Of a DNA stretch of 64,000 bases, positions 43,302 to 51,698 are shown one piece after another. The notes beneath the pieces are model-generated. The model searched no databases, was not told the DNA's origin, and was given only the letters and a program-made list of their open reading frames with translations. This DNA is from an uncultured bacterium (GTDB taxonomy: Bacteria > CSSED10-310 > CALFER01): assembly GCA_937951895.1 (NCBI GenBank), contig CALFER010000035.1:8860-72859 (forward strand). The letters are read 5' to 3'. Positions within the stretch are counted from its first letter, which is position 1. Each line of letters starts with the position of its first letter. The translations under genes and the position numbers were made by a program.

Positions 43302-44477
43302 ATGAACAACATCCCTTATCCGATTCGATCAATGGTGTTAGTCCTGATAGTTGCAATGATGCACCTGTCGGCCTGCGGTCCTGGTGCGGCTCCCCCCCCG
43401 CCCCCGCCACCGGAAGTCAGGATCATGACCGTTAAAACCGAACCCCTTGAACTGAAGACGGAACTGCCGGGTCGGACATCCGCTTCGACGGTTGCGGAGA
43501 TCCGGCCTCAGGTCAATGGCCTCATCATCGACCGCAAATTCACTGAAGGAAGCGATGTCAAAGCTGGGGATCTGCTGTATGAGATCGATCCGGCGCCTTA
43601 CAAAAGCGTTTACGAGCAGGCTGCTGCAGTGCTGAAGAATACGGAGGCGAACATTCCGTCACTTCGTTCACGCGCCCAACGTTTGAAGGAGCTTGCCAAA
43701 ATTCGTGCAGCCGGTCAGCAGGATGCGGAAGATGCAGAAGCAGCTCTGCTCAAAGGTGAAGCTGCAGTCGCTGCTGCGAAAGCCGCTCTGGAGAGTGCGA
43801 GAATAAATCTATCGTATACGCCGATCCGGGCACCCATCTCCGGACGGATCGGACGTTCGAACGTGACAATAGGCGCAATGGTCACCGCCTATCAGCCTGT
43901 TCCTCTGGCAGTCATCCAGCAACTCGATCCGATATATGTTGACGTGACGCAATCCTCCGCCGATCTGCTCAGGTTGAGGAAGTTATTCGAAACCGGGACG
44001 GTCAGGGTTGATGAAAGTAAAAAGCAGAATGTGAAGCTGATTTTGGAGGACGGAACTCCCTATCCTTTGGATGGTACGTTCCAGTTTCGAGATGTCACGG
44101 TTGATCCATCCACCGGATCGGTTGCGATTCGGATGGTCTTTCCCAACGCCGACCAGCTTCTGCTGCCGGGCATGTTTGTCCGGGCGATTGTGACCGAGGG
44201 AGTCGATGATACCGCGATACTGGTTCCTCAACAGGGAGTCACACGAAACACACAAGGACAGGCTCTGGCATGGATTGTCAACGCCGAGAACAAGGTGGAA
44301 GAACGTCTTCTTGAGACCGGTCGGACCGTTGAGAACCGATGGATCGTGACGAGCGGGCTGGCCCCGGGTGACCGTGTGATTGTGGAAGGGTTGCATCTGG
44401 TGCGACCCGGAGTTCCCGTCAGATCCACTGAGTTCCAGGTCATACCTGAGTCTCAACCCGGATCCGTGGGAAGGTAG
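43302..44477 (+). CDS. RND efflux periplasmic adaptor lipoprotein (AcrA/MexA-like)
   Basis: 391 residues. A lipoprotein signal ends in LSAC, followed by a run of prolines (GAAPPPPPPPEVRIMTV). Membrane-fusion features are in order: lipoyl half (VAEIRPQVNGLIIDRKFTEGSDVKAGDLLYEIDPAPYK), alpha-hairpin (AAAVLKNTEANIPSLRSRAQRLKELAKI), second lipoyl half (LSYTPIRAPISGRIGRSNVTIGAMV) and barrel plus membrane-proximal domain (VDPSTGSVAIRMVFPN). It links the inner-membrane pump to the outer-membrane channel and is first of a three-gene operon. Confidence 0.94.
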   Translation: MNNIPYPIRSMVLVLIVAMMHLSACGPGAAPPPPPPPEVRIMTVKTEPLELKTELPGRTSASTVAEIRPQVNGLIIDRKFTEGSDVKAGDLLYEIDPAPYKSVYEQAAAVLKNTEANIPSLRSRAQRLKELAKIRAAGQQDAEDAEAALLKGEAAVAAAKAALESARINLSYTPIRAPISGRIGRSNVTIGAMVTAYQPVPLAVIQQLDPIYVDVTQSSADLLRLRKLFETGTVRVDESKKQNVKLILEDGTPYPLDGTFQFRDVTVDPSTGSVAIRMVFPNADQLLLPGMFVRAIVTEGVDDTAILVPQQGVTRNTQGQALAWIVNAENKVEERLLETGRTVENRWIVTSGLAPGDRVIVEGLHLVRPGVPVRSTEFQVIPESQPGSVGR

Positions 44478-44486
44478 GACTCGGCC

Positions 44487-47400
44487 ATGGCAAAGTTTTT
44501 CCTGGACAGGCCGGTTTTCGCCTGGGTCATTGCGATCTCCATGATGCTCGCGGGCGGTCTTGCCATCGTCAACCTCCCTATTTCACAGTATCCGCCGATA
44601 GCTCCGCCGTCTATTTCAATTCGGGCGATGTATCCGGGAGCTTCCGCTGAAACCGTTCAGGATTCCGTCGTCCAGATGATTGAAACTAAAATGACCGGTC
44701 TGGATTCGATGTTATACATGTATTCGACCTCCGATTCATCCGGCATGGCGATGATTACTCTCACCTTTGCTCCGGGAACGGACCCCGATCTTGCCTGGGC
44801 AAAAGTACAGAATAAGCTTCAACTCGCTCTCCCGTCGCTGCCGGAAGTCGTGCAATCGCGTGGCGTTCAGGTGAGTAAAACAACGCGGAATTATCTTCTC
44901 ATCGTGGGCCTGATCAGCGAAGACGGGAGCATGACTAATTCTGACTTGTCCGATTACATGACCTCGCAAGTGGAATCGGTCATTGCCCGCGTGCCCGGAG
45001 TTGGTGAAGTGGAGTCGTTCGGCACCGGTTATTCGATGCGGATCTGGCTGGATCTTGACAAACTGACGAAATACGGCATGACGGCAAACGATGTCGTTGC
45101 TGCGGTTCGAATGTACAATGTTGAAGTATCTGCAGGCCAGCTTGGCGGGGCTCCCGCGGTTCCCGGTCAACGCCTGAATGCGTCCATCCTCGTGCAAACC
45201 CTGTTAAAAACACCGGAAGAATTCGCTGCGGTACCGTTGCGCACCAATCCCGACGGATCCATCGTTCGTGTCAGTGATGTGGCACGGGTTGAACTCGGGA
45301 CTGAGATACCGGACATCAACATCCGTTTCAACGGCAAACCTGCGAGCATGGCGGCCATACGTCAGGCTGCCGGTGCGAATGCGCTGGACGCTGCCGATGG
45401 CGTCAAGGCAAAGATGACCGAACTGTCAAAGTATTTCCCGACCGGAATGAAGGTCGTCTATCCGTACGACACAACCCCGTTCGTGAAAGTCGCCATTGGT
45501 GAAGTATTCAAGACGCTGATCGAAGCCATCATTCTCGTATTCCTGGTCATGTTCCTCTTTCTTGGCAACTTCCGGGCAACGCTTATCCCAACCATCGCCG
45601 TTCCTGTCGTGATCCTGGGAACGTTTGGGGTTCTGAGTCTCCTCGGATACTCGATCAACATGCTGACCATGTTCGCCATGGTGCTGGCCATCGGGCTTCT
45701 GGTTGATGATGCCATCGTCGTCGTCGAAAACGTGGAGCGGATCATGAGTGAAAGAGGTGTCAAGCCGAAAGAAGCGACCCGCCAGTCGATGGATGAGATC
45801 ACCAGCGCACTCATCGGTATCGGCCTGGTACTCGCTGCAGTGTTTGGCCCCATGATGTTCTTTCCCGGTTCGACAGGCGTCATCTACCGGCAATTTTCAG
45901 TCACGCTGATCGTATCGATGCTTTTATCGGTTGTCGTCGCGCTCGTGCTGTCACCGGTCCTCTGTGCATCACTGCTCAAGCCTGTTGAAAAAGGCCATGA
46001 AACTGCCGAAACCGGATTCAAACTCATCCGACCGTTTTTCCTCGGATTTGACCGCCTCTTCAACCGGATTCGCAATTTCTATGTCAGGGGTGTGAAGCAT
46101 GTATTGCGCCGTAAAATACGTTTCGTTGTCCTGTTCCTCGCAATCCTTGCGGCCATGGGATGGATGTACCAGCGTATGCCGACAGGTTACCTGCCGGACG
46201 AAGATCAGGGGATTCTGATGGCGATGGTGCAACTACCGGTGGGATCAACCATTGAGCAGACTAATTTGTTTCTGGATAAAGTCCAGCATCATTTTCTGAC
46301 GGAGCAGAAAGAAGCTGTAAAATCCATTATGGCAGGAGCTGGAATCGGTTTTGCCGGGCGAGCGCAGAATCAGGGAATGATTTTCGTCATGCTGAAAGAC
46401 TGGAAAGAGCGCCGGAAACCGGGACTCTCGGCTAACGATGTCTCAGGAATGGCCATGAAAAGGTTCTGGGGAAACCCTGAGGCGGTCTGTTATGCCTTCC
46501 CGCCTCCCCCGGTTACCGAACTGGGGAACGCAACCGGATTTGATCTCATGCTTCAGGATCGAAGCGGTATTGGACACGAAAAATTAAGCGAAGTGCGAGA
46601 CATGCTGCTGGGTCTTGCTGCACAGGACCCGCGTCTGGCTCGAGTCCGGCCGAACGGCATGCCCGATGTCTCTCAATACAAAGTTGACATCGACTGGGAG
46701 AAAGCCGGAGCGCTCGGAGTGCCGGTTACGATGGTTCAGAGTTATCTCGCCGCCGCGTTCGGAAGCGCTTATATCGGAAATTTTGTGCAGGGAGGCAAGG
46801 TCAAAGGAGTCTATGCTCAGGCTGATGCTCCATTTAGAATGTCCCCTGCAGGTATCGATAAAATGTTCGTGCACAGCGCTTCCGGACGGCAGGTCCCGAT
46901 CTCGGCTATCGCCAGCGGACGATGGACGTATGGTTCCCCGCGTCTCGAACGATATAACAATTTCGAAGCCATGAATATCCAGGGTGAACCAGCGCCGGGG
47001 CATAGCACCGGAGAAGCCATGCTCGCCATGGAAGAACTCGTCCGGAAGCTGCCTCCGGGAGTCGGATATGAGTGGACCGGATTGTCCTATCAGCAACGCA
47101 TGACCGAATCTCAGACCGGGCTTCTCTACACCTTCTCCGTTCTTGTCATCTTCCTTGTTCTCGCAGCTTTATATGAAAGTTGGACAGTGCCGATATCCAT
47201 TGTACTCGCGTTACCTCTCGGAGTCATCGGGTCCGTGATCGGATCGTCAGGTTTCAGCATGGACAACGATGTTTACTTCCAGATCGCACTACTCACGGTT
47301 CTCGGTCTCACCACAAAGAACGCGATTCTGATCGTGCAGTTTGCCAAAAAGAACATGGAATGGGGCATGCCGCTCTATGAAGCAACCATCCAGGCATCCA

Positions 47401-47681
47401 GAGTGCGGTTGCGGCCGATTGTAATGACGTCATTCGCGTTCGGGGTCGGCGTTCTGCCGTTGGCCATGGCGCAAGGTGCAGGCGGAGGCGCTCAACGCGC
47501 GATCGGTATCGGTGTTCTCGGCGGTATGATTTCAGCCACGTTTTTCGCGGTGCTGTTCATCCCGTTGTTCTACGTGCTCATTGTCAGATTATTTACCGGA
47601 AAACGCCTCAACAATGATGGGAATTCGCATGCCGGGAAGCTGCCAGCCTCCGCGTCCACGAAAGAAGAGGTGATGCCATGA
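44487..47681 (+). CDS. RND multidrug efflux transporter, HAE1 family (AcrB/MexB-like)
   Basis: 1,064 residues, nine bases after the adaptor. It is full length, with twelve membrane helices, two large periplasmic loops and the standard motifs: MAKFFLDRPVFAWVIAISMMLAGG at the N-terminus, the proton-relay DD in GLLVDDAIVVVENVERIM, GYLPDEDQG at the start of the second loop, and the lysine in LGLTTKNAILIVQFAKK. It should export hydrophobic or amphiphilic compounds driven by the proton gradient. No disruption is seen. Confidence 0.96.
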   Translation: MAKFFLDRPVFAWVIAISMMLAGGLAIVNLPISQYPPIAPPSISIRAMYPGASAETVQDSVVQMIETKMTGLDSMLYMYSTSDSSGMAMITLTFAPGTDPDLAWAKVQNKLQLALPSLPEVVQSRGVQVSKTTRNYLLIVGLISEDGSMTNSDLSDYMTSQVESVIARVPGVGEVESFGTGYSMRIWLDLDKLTKYGMTANDVVAAVRMYNVEVSAGQLGGAPAVPGQRLNASILVQTLLKTPEEFAAVPLRTNPDGSIVRVSDVARVELGTEIPDINIRFNGKPASMAAIRQAAGANALDAADGVKAKMTELSKYFPTGMKVVYPYDTTPFVKVAIGEVFKTLIEAIILVFLVMFLFLGNFRATLIPTIAVPVVILGTFGVLSLLGYSINMLTMFAMVLAIGLLVDDAIVVVENVERIMSERGVKPKEATRQSMDEITSALIGIGLVLAAVFGPMMFFPGSTGVIYRQFSVTLIVSMLLSVVVALVLSPVLCASLLKPVEKGHETAETGFKLIRPFFLGFDRLFNRIRNFYVRGVKHVLRRKIRFVVLFLAILAAMGWMYQRMPTGYLPDEDQGILMAMVQLPVGSTIEQTNLFLDKVQHHFLTEQKEAVKSIMAGAGIGFAGRAQNQGMIFVMLKDWKERRKPGLSANDVSGMAMKRFWGNPEAVCYAFPPPPVTELGNATGFDLMLQDRSGIGHEKLSEVRDMLLGLAAQDPRLARVRPNGMPDVSQYKVDIDWEKAGALGVPVTMVQSYLAAAFGSAYIGNFVQGGKVKGVYAQADAPFRMSPAGIDKMFVHSASGRQVPISAIASGRWTYGSPRLERYNNFEAMNIQGEPAPGHSTGEAMLAMEELVRKLPPGVGYEWTGLSYQQRMTESQTGLLYTFSVLVIFLVLAALYESWTVPISIVLALPLGVIGSVIGSSGFSMDNDVYFQIALLTVLGLTTKNAILIVQFAKKNMEWGMPLYEATIQASRVRLRPIVMTSFAFGVGVLPLAMAQGAGGGAQRAIGIGVLGGMISATFFAVLFIPLFYVLIVRLFTGKRLNNDGNSHAGKLPASASTKEEVMP

Positions 47682-49126
47682 AATCCCATTCCGTCTTCCT
47701 GGTACTGGTCCTGCTGAGCGGCTGCACGCTGGCGCCCCGATATACGCGCCCGGCCATGCCTGTACCTCAGAACTGGGCGGCGACGGTACCGAATGACACG
47801 CAAGTCGCCGGAGTGTTTCCATGTCTGACCGAATGGCGAAACATTTTCACGGATCCCGGAATGCAGTTCGTAATCGAAGAAGCACTTTCAGGGAATCGTG
47901 ATCTGCGTGCTGCAGCTTTGAATGTTGAGCGAGCAGCAGCGATGTATCGCATCCAGCGATCCGACCTGTCACCTGCTGTCGGCGTCCTGGCAACGGGCAA
48001 CAGGTACCGGATACCCGAGAAAATGTCCGACTCAGGTAAAGCTGTGACTGCCAGTGAATACTCGGTCAATCTCGGAATCCTGGATTGGGAAATCGATCTG
48101 TTCGGTCGTATCCGTTCTCTGACCGACATCGCTCTGCATCAGTATCTAGCTACAGACAGCACGCGTACGGCTGCGGAACTCTCCCTCATCTCAGCCGTAG
48201 CATCCAGTTATCTCATGCTTGCAGCGGATCGGGAGCTTCTCGCTCTTGCGCAATCGACGCTCACAGCCAACCAGTCATTCTACGACCTCATCCTCAAAAG
48301 CAGCGACCTCGGCGTAGCAACGGATCTCGAAGTCAATCAGGCGCTGAGTCAGGTTGAATCTTCTCGCGCGGATGTCGCTCGCATCGAAGGAAACCTGCGG
48401 ATCGATGAAAACCGGTTATCTCTGCTCGCCGGTGAACCGATCGAGTCCGGTTCCCTGCCTGAAGGATTGAAGGGGATACAACCGATCAGGGAGCTGAATC
48501 CCGGATTGTCTTCGGACGTGCTCCTGAACCGCCCGGATATCATGGCTGCCGAACACATGCTCATCGCGGCGAATGCAAACATCGGAGTTGCCAGGGCTGC
48601 GTTTTTCCCCCGGGTATCGCTTACTGCCGCTGTCGGAACTCTCAGCCCGGAGATCTCATCCCTGTTCAAATCGGGAACGAAAACATTTACGGTTGCGCCG
48701 GAGATCATCACACCCATCTTCGCCGGCGGCGCACTCCGCTCCAATCTCGATGCTTCACGCCTCTCCCGGGAAATGGCGGTTGCGGAATATGAGGGAGCGA
48801 TCCAGAAAGCGTTTACTGAAGTGAGTAATGCTTTGATCGAATATTCAACTCTCTCAAACGAACGGGATGCGGTGGAAAGCCTTGTTTCAACGCTGGATAA
48901 ATCCTATCACCTGGCCACGGCACGCTACGAAGGCGGCATCGACAGCTATCTCCAGGTTCTCGTCGTCGAACGGTCGCTTTATGCGGCACGCCAGCGTCTG
49001 GTCGGCCTTCGCCTGGCTGAACAGAGCAACCGGGTCACACTTTTCAAGGTTCTTGGAGGAGAACGAAACGCGGAAGAGACAAACTTGACTCCAAACAACG
49101 AATCTGAGACATCCGGTCAGCAATGA
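47678..49126 (+). CDS. RND outer-membrane factor lipoprotein (OprM/NodT-like)
   Basis: 482 residues, with the ATG overlapping the transporter stop (ATGA). A lipobox (LLSGC) precedes TLAPRYTRPAMPVPQNW, the usual OprM-family start. Coiled-coil repeats follow, with NRDLRAAALNVERAAAMYRIQRSDLSP, SEYSVNLGILDWEIDLFGRIRSL and LLNRPDIMAAEHMLIAANANIGVARAAFFPRVSLTA as family signatures. It completes a self-contained tripartite pump. The distinct TolC homologue in the ABC-2 operon has no lipobox. Confidence 0.94.
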   Translation: MKSHSVFLVLVLLSGCTLAPRYTRPAMPVPQNWAATVPNDTQVAGVFPCLTEWRNIFTDPGMQFVIEEALSGNRDLRAAALNVERAAAMYRIQRSDLSPAVGVLATGNRYRIPEKMSDSGKAVTASEYSVNLGILDWEIDLFGRIRSLTDIALHQYLATDSTRTAAELSLISAVASSYLMLAADRELLALAQSTLTANQSFYDLILKSSDLGVATDLEVNQALSQVESSRADVARIEGNLRIDENRLSLLAGEPIESGSLPEGLKGIQPIRELNPGLSSDVLLNRPDIMAAEHMLIAANANIGVARAAFFPRVSLTAAVGTLSPEISSLFKSGTKTFTVAPEIITPIFAGGALRSNLDASRLSREMAVAEYEGAIQKAFTEVSNALIEYSTLSNERDAVESLVSTLDKSYHLATARYEGGIDSYLQVLVVERSLYAARQRLVGLRLAEQSNRVTLFKVLGGERNAEETNLTPNNESETSGQQ

Positions 49127-50015
49127 TGAACTCCGGTTGAGCCCATTGGGAAGAATCCTCGTTTGTTTTTTCTCCGGGTTTGCCAACAGATCTCAAGCGG
49201 ACCGACCGCTTCAGACAATAATCTTCAAACGCATCCATCCGTTCTGACAGAGGGTGGCAGAATCAAGTCAGGAGTATTGAATGGTCTGCTCCCCGGATCT
49301 CGGGTCGTTCTGGTGAGAGAAATCGATCCGGTTCAATCAATTAAAAGAGTATGGAACAGCACAAAAAGAGATGCAGGAGATACTGCGAATCGTGTTCAAT
49401 GAAAAGACAGTGAACAGCTCTGATATGAGCACACTGATTGCCGCTCCGGGACACTGTTTCGGGGATGATGCCGTTGCGATAAGGGCAGACTTGGATCGAT
49501 ACAACATCAGAATCATTTCCGCGCGGTGTCTGAATGTGCAAATCGAGTCGAAGAATGAATGGTCCGACATTCGAGAAGACGAGGTTACGGGAAAAACTCG
49601 GTTTGAAAAGTGTTGTTCGTGAAGATATCCGGGAAAGGAATCGAAGACTGGAAGCAGACAATAAAGCTCACTCCATTCCGGAAGTTATGAAGCATATACA
49701 CCGAACGCCGACGCCTCCATAACAATCGGTTACCCCATCCCCCTCAACGTTCGTTCCTCGGAAAAGAAACGCCATCGAGACCGAGTGAGCGGATCGCCAG
49801 TCCATGGGGAAACACAGGGCGGATCACGACGATCCTTGGAGCACGGTCCTCTTGAAAGCACCTTGTGTTTCGGATCGACCGGTTCTGTCTGGCGTGATAG
49901 ACTTGTCGATGATGAGCGGAGTGAACCAGAACAGCCAGAAAAGGGTTGGTAAAGTTTGACGCGTTCGATACGGAGTCTGCCGGATAACAGAGCGAACGGA
50001 TGAAGGGGGGATCCC
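49127..50015. other. long gene-poor interval with decayed ORFs
   Basis: Two short frames look like overlapping relics. One is at 49371-49622 (+; SSDMSTLIAAPGHCFGDDAVAIRADLDRYN). The other is at 49558-49722 (+), with MNGPTFEKTRLREKLGLKSVV followed by EDIRERNRRLEADNKAHSIP, a helical charged sequence. A third ORF at 49804-49959 (+; 51 residues) shares a peptide and DNA segment with 57820-57855. None has strong support as a working gene. A GGGGGG ribosome site marks the next gene. Confidence 0.35.
49804..49959 (+). CDS. small ORF sharing an LSMMSG-NQNSQ peptide with 57721 ORF
   Basis: 51 residues beginning MGKHRADHDDPWSTVLLKAP. Its C-terminal part, LSGVIDLSMMSGVNQNSQKRVG, matches LLGMIGLSMMSGMNQNSQAD at 57808-57861 with synonymous as well as conservative changes, which suggests a shared coding origin. 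There is no good ribosome site, so this may be a fragment of a repeated gene rather than an expressed peptide. Confidence 0.3.
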   Translation: MGKHRADHDDPWSTVLLKAPCVSDRPVLSGVIDLSMMSGVNQNSQKRVGKV

Positions 50016-51698
50016 ATGAAAATTTTCAGAACGGTCTCGATCGGCTTTGTCTTGCTCAGTGCGATGACTCTTCCGAACCGATTGTATGCCACGACGATTC
50101 GGGTTCCCGGGGATCAGCCCACGATCCGGGCAGCCGTAACGATTGCGGTGAACGGCGACACGATTCTGCTCGCGGACGGCGTCTACTCGGGTGAAGGGAA
50201 TCGTGATATCGCGATCAACGGTAAATCAATCGTGATCCAATCCGAAAATGGACCCAATCTCTGCAGCATTGACATCGATGGAATGCATGCAGTTCCGCGT
50301 CGTGCATTTATACTCAGCAATGGAGAATCGCGAGACACCGAGATCAGAGGGATTATGTTGCGAGGTGGTTGCAGCGACGATGGTGGAGCAATTCTATGTT
50401 CCGGCAGTTCACCCACCATCGTGGATTGCATATTTTTGGAGAATGAAGGTTGGGGGGACAATCCCTGGGGAGGGGCGATCAGTTGTCGGGGGGGCTCGCC
50501 ACTCATCGATGATTGCGGATTTTTCAGTAATTTTGTCTGGGGTCGAACCTGTTTCGGCGGGGCTATCTCTCTGGAATCCACTTCGAATGCAGTTATCCGG
50601 AACTGCATCTTTCAGAACAACTGGACAGAGAATTTTGGAGGAGCGATCTACAGCAAAGAATCATCCGCCACAATTTTGAATAGCATATTCGAAGGCAATC
50701 TTTGTCGCAATGGCGGCTACGAGGGAGTCGGAGGAGGGATATGCGCCCTTTATAGTAATATGTCAATCGGCAACTGTTTGTTTGCAAATAACGAAGCAGC
50801 CAACAATGGAGCAGGAGCTTTTTTCTACAGTGGAGTGATAGAAATCGCAAACTGCAGTTTCGCTGGTAATTCCAGCGATCATGCAGGAGGAGCGATATAT
50901 GTAGACAATCTGGTCGATCTGATAGTCCGGAATTGCATTCTTTGGAACAACGCGCCTGATTCGATCGCGATCTGGTCGAAGTCGGTTGTCGATGTATCGT
51001 TTTCGGATGTGGAACATGGATATGAAGGCATTGGAAACATCGACGCGGATCCCCTGTTCCAGAGCGGCATCAACGGTCATTACTATCTCGGTCAGACATC
51101 CTCCGGGCAGCCCGTGACGAGTCCTTGCATCAATACCGGATTTGGGGTTGCCTCTGAGACTTGTTACTCGGATGGAGATTTCAGCTTTTGCCTGAATCAA
51201 CTCACAACCCGAACCGACGGCATGGCAGATGATGGATTATCCGACATGGGTTTCCATTATCCCCTCCACTTCTCAGCGCCGACGCAGACACCGACGCCGG
51301 TTCCCTCGACTCCAACCCCGACAGTGACCCCCGCATTATCACTTGGAGTCCGTATCGACATGCCGATCTGGGTGAGTCCTGGCGATCGATTCGAGGTATT
51401 GGGCGTCACAGTCAATACGCTGGAGCCCATGACGGATCTGCCATTGTTCTTCATACTCCAGTTCCTGGATGAATACTGGTTCTGGCCGAGTTGGTCGCAC
51501 TCGGAACCGGATTTTCGAATCGTGGATGTGCCGGCCGGTGAGACACGATACCAAGTTGTTCCGGCGTGCATCTGGCCGGAAACAGCGAGTGATACGGTTA
51601 CGGACATTTGGTTCTACGGAGCATTGTTGAATTCCGAGATGACCGCGATCATCGGGACATCTGCTGAGGTGCAATGGGGATTTGGACCGGCGGAGTAA
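50016..51698 (+). CDS. secreted beta-helix protein with C-terminal PGD/WP module
   Basis: 560 residues with a purine-rich ribosome site and signal peptide (1-26). The body is a right-handed beta-helix: entry TIRAAVTIAVNGDTILLADGVYSGEGN, many GGAI coils (DDGGAILCSGSSPTIVDCIF; FGGAIYSKESSATILNSIFEGN) and the cap FCLNQLTTRTDGMADDGLSDMGFHYP. A PTPTPV linker leads to the recurrent module (SPGDRFEVLGVTVNTLEPM, EYWFWPSWSHSE, CIWPET, IWFYGALLNSE; nt 51345-51695). It is a longer paralogue of the 37334-38728 product. The 3' end overlaps the convergent regulator gene by 50 bases. Confidence 0.85.
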   Translation: MKIFRTVSIGFVLLSAMTLPNRLYATTIRVPGDQPTIRAAVTIAVNGDTILLADGVYSGEGNRDIAINGKSIVIQSENGPNLCSIDIDGMHAVPRRAFILSNGESRDTEIRGIMLRGGCSDDGGAILCSGSSPTIVDCIFLENEGWGDNPWGGAISCRGGSPLIDDCGFFSNFVWGRTCFGGAISLESTSNAVIRNCIFQNNWTENFGGAIYSKESSATILNSIFEGNLCRNGGYEGVGGGICALYSNMSIGNCLFANNEAANNGAGAFFYSGVIEIANCSFAGNSSDHAGGAIYVDNLVDLIVRNCILWNNAPDSIAIWSKSVVDVSFSDVEHGYEGIGNIDADPLFQSGINGHYYLGQTSSGQPVTSPCINTGFGVASETCYSDGDFSFCLNQLTTRTDGMADDGLSDMGFHYPLHFSAPTQTPTPVPSTPTPTVTPALSLGVRIDMPIWVSPGDRFEVLGVTVNTLEPMTDLPLFFILQFLDEYWFWPSWSHSEPDFRIVDVPAGETRYQVVPACIWPETASDTVTDIWFYGALLNSEMTAIIGTSAEVQWGFGPAE

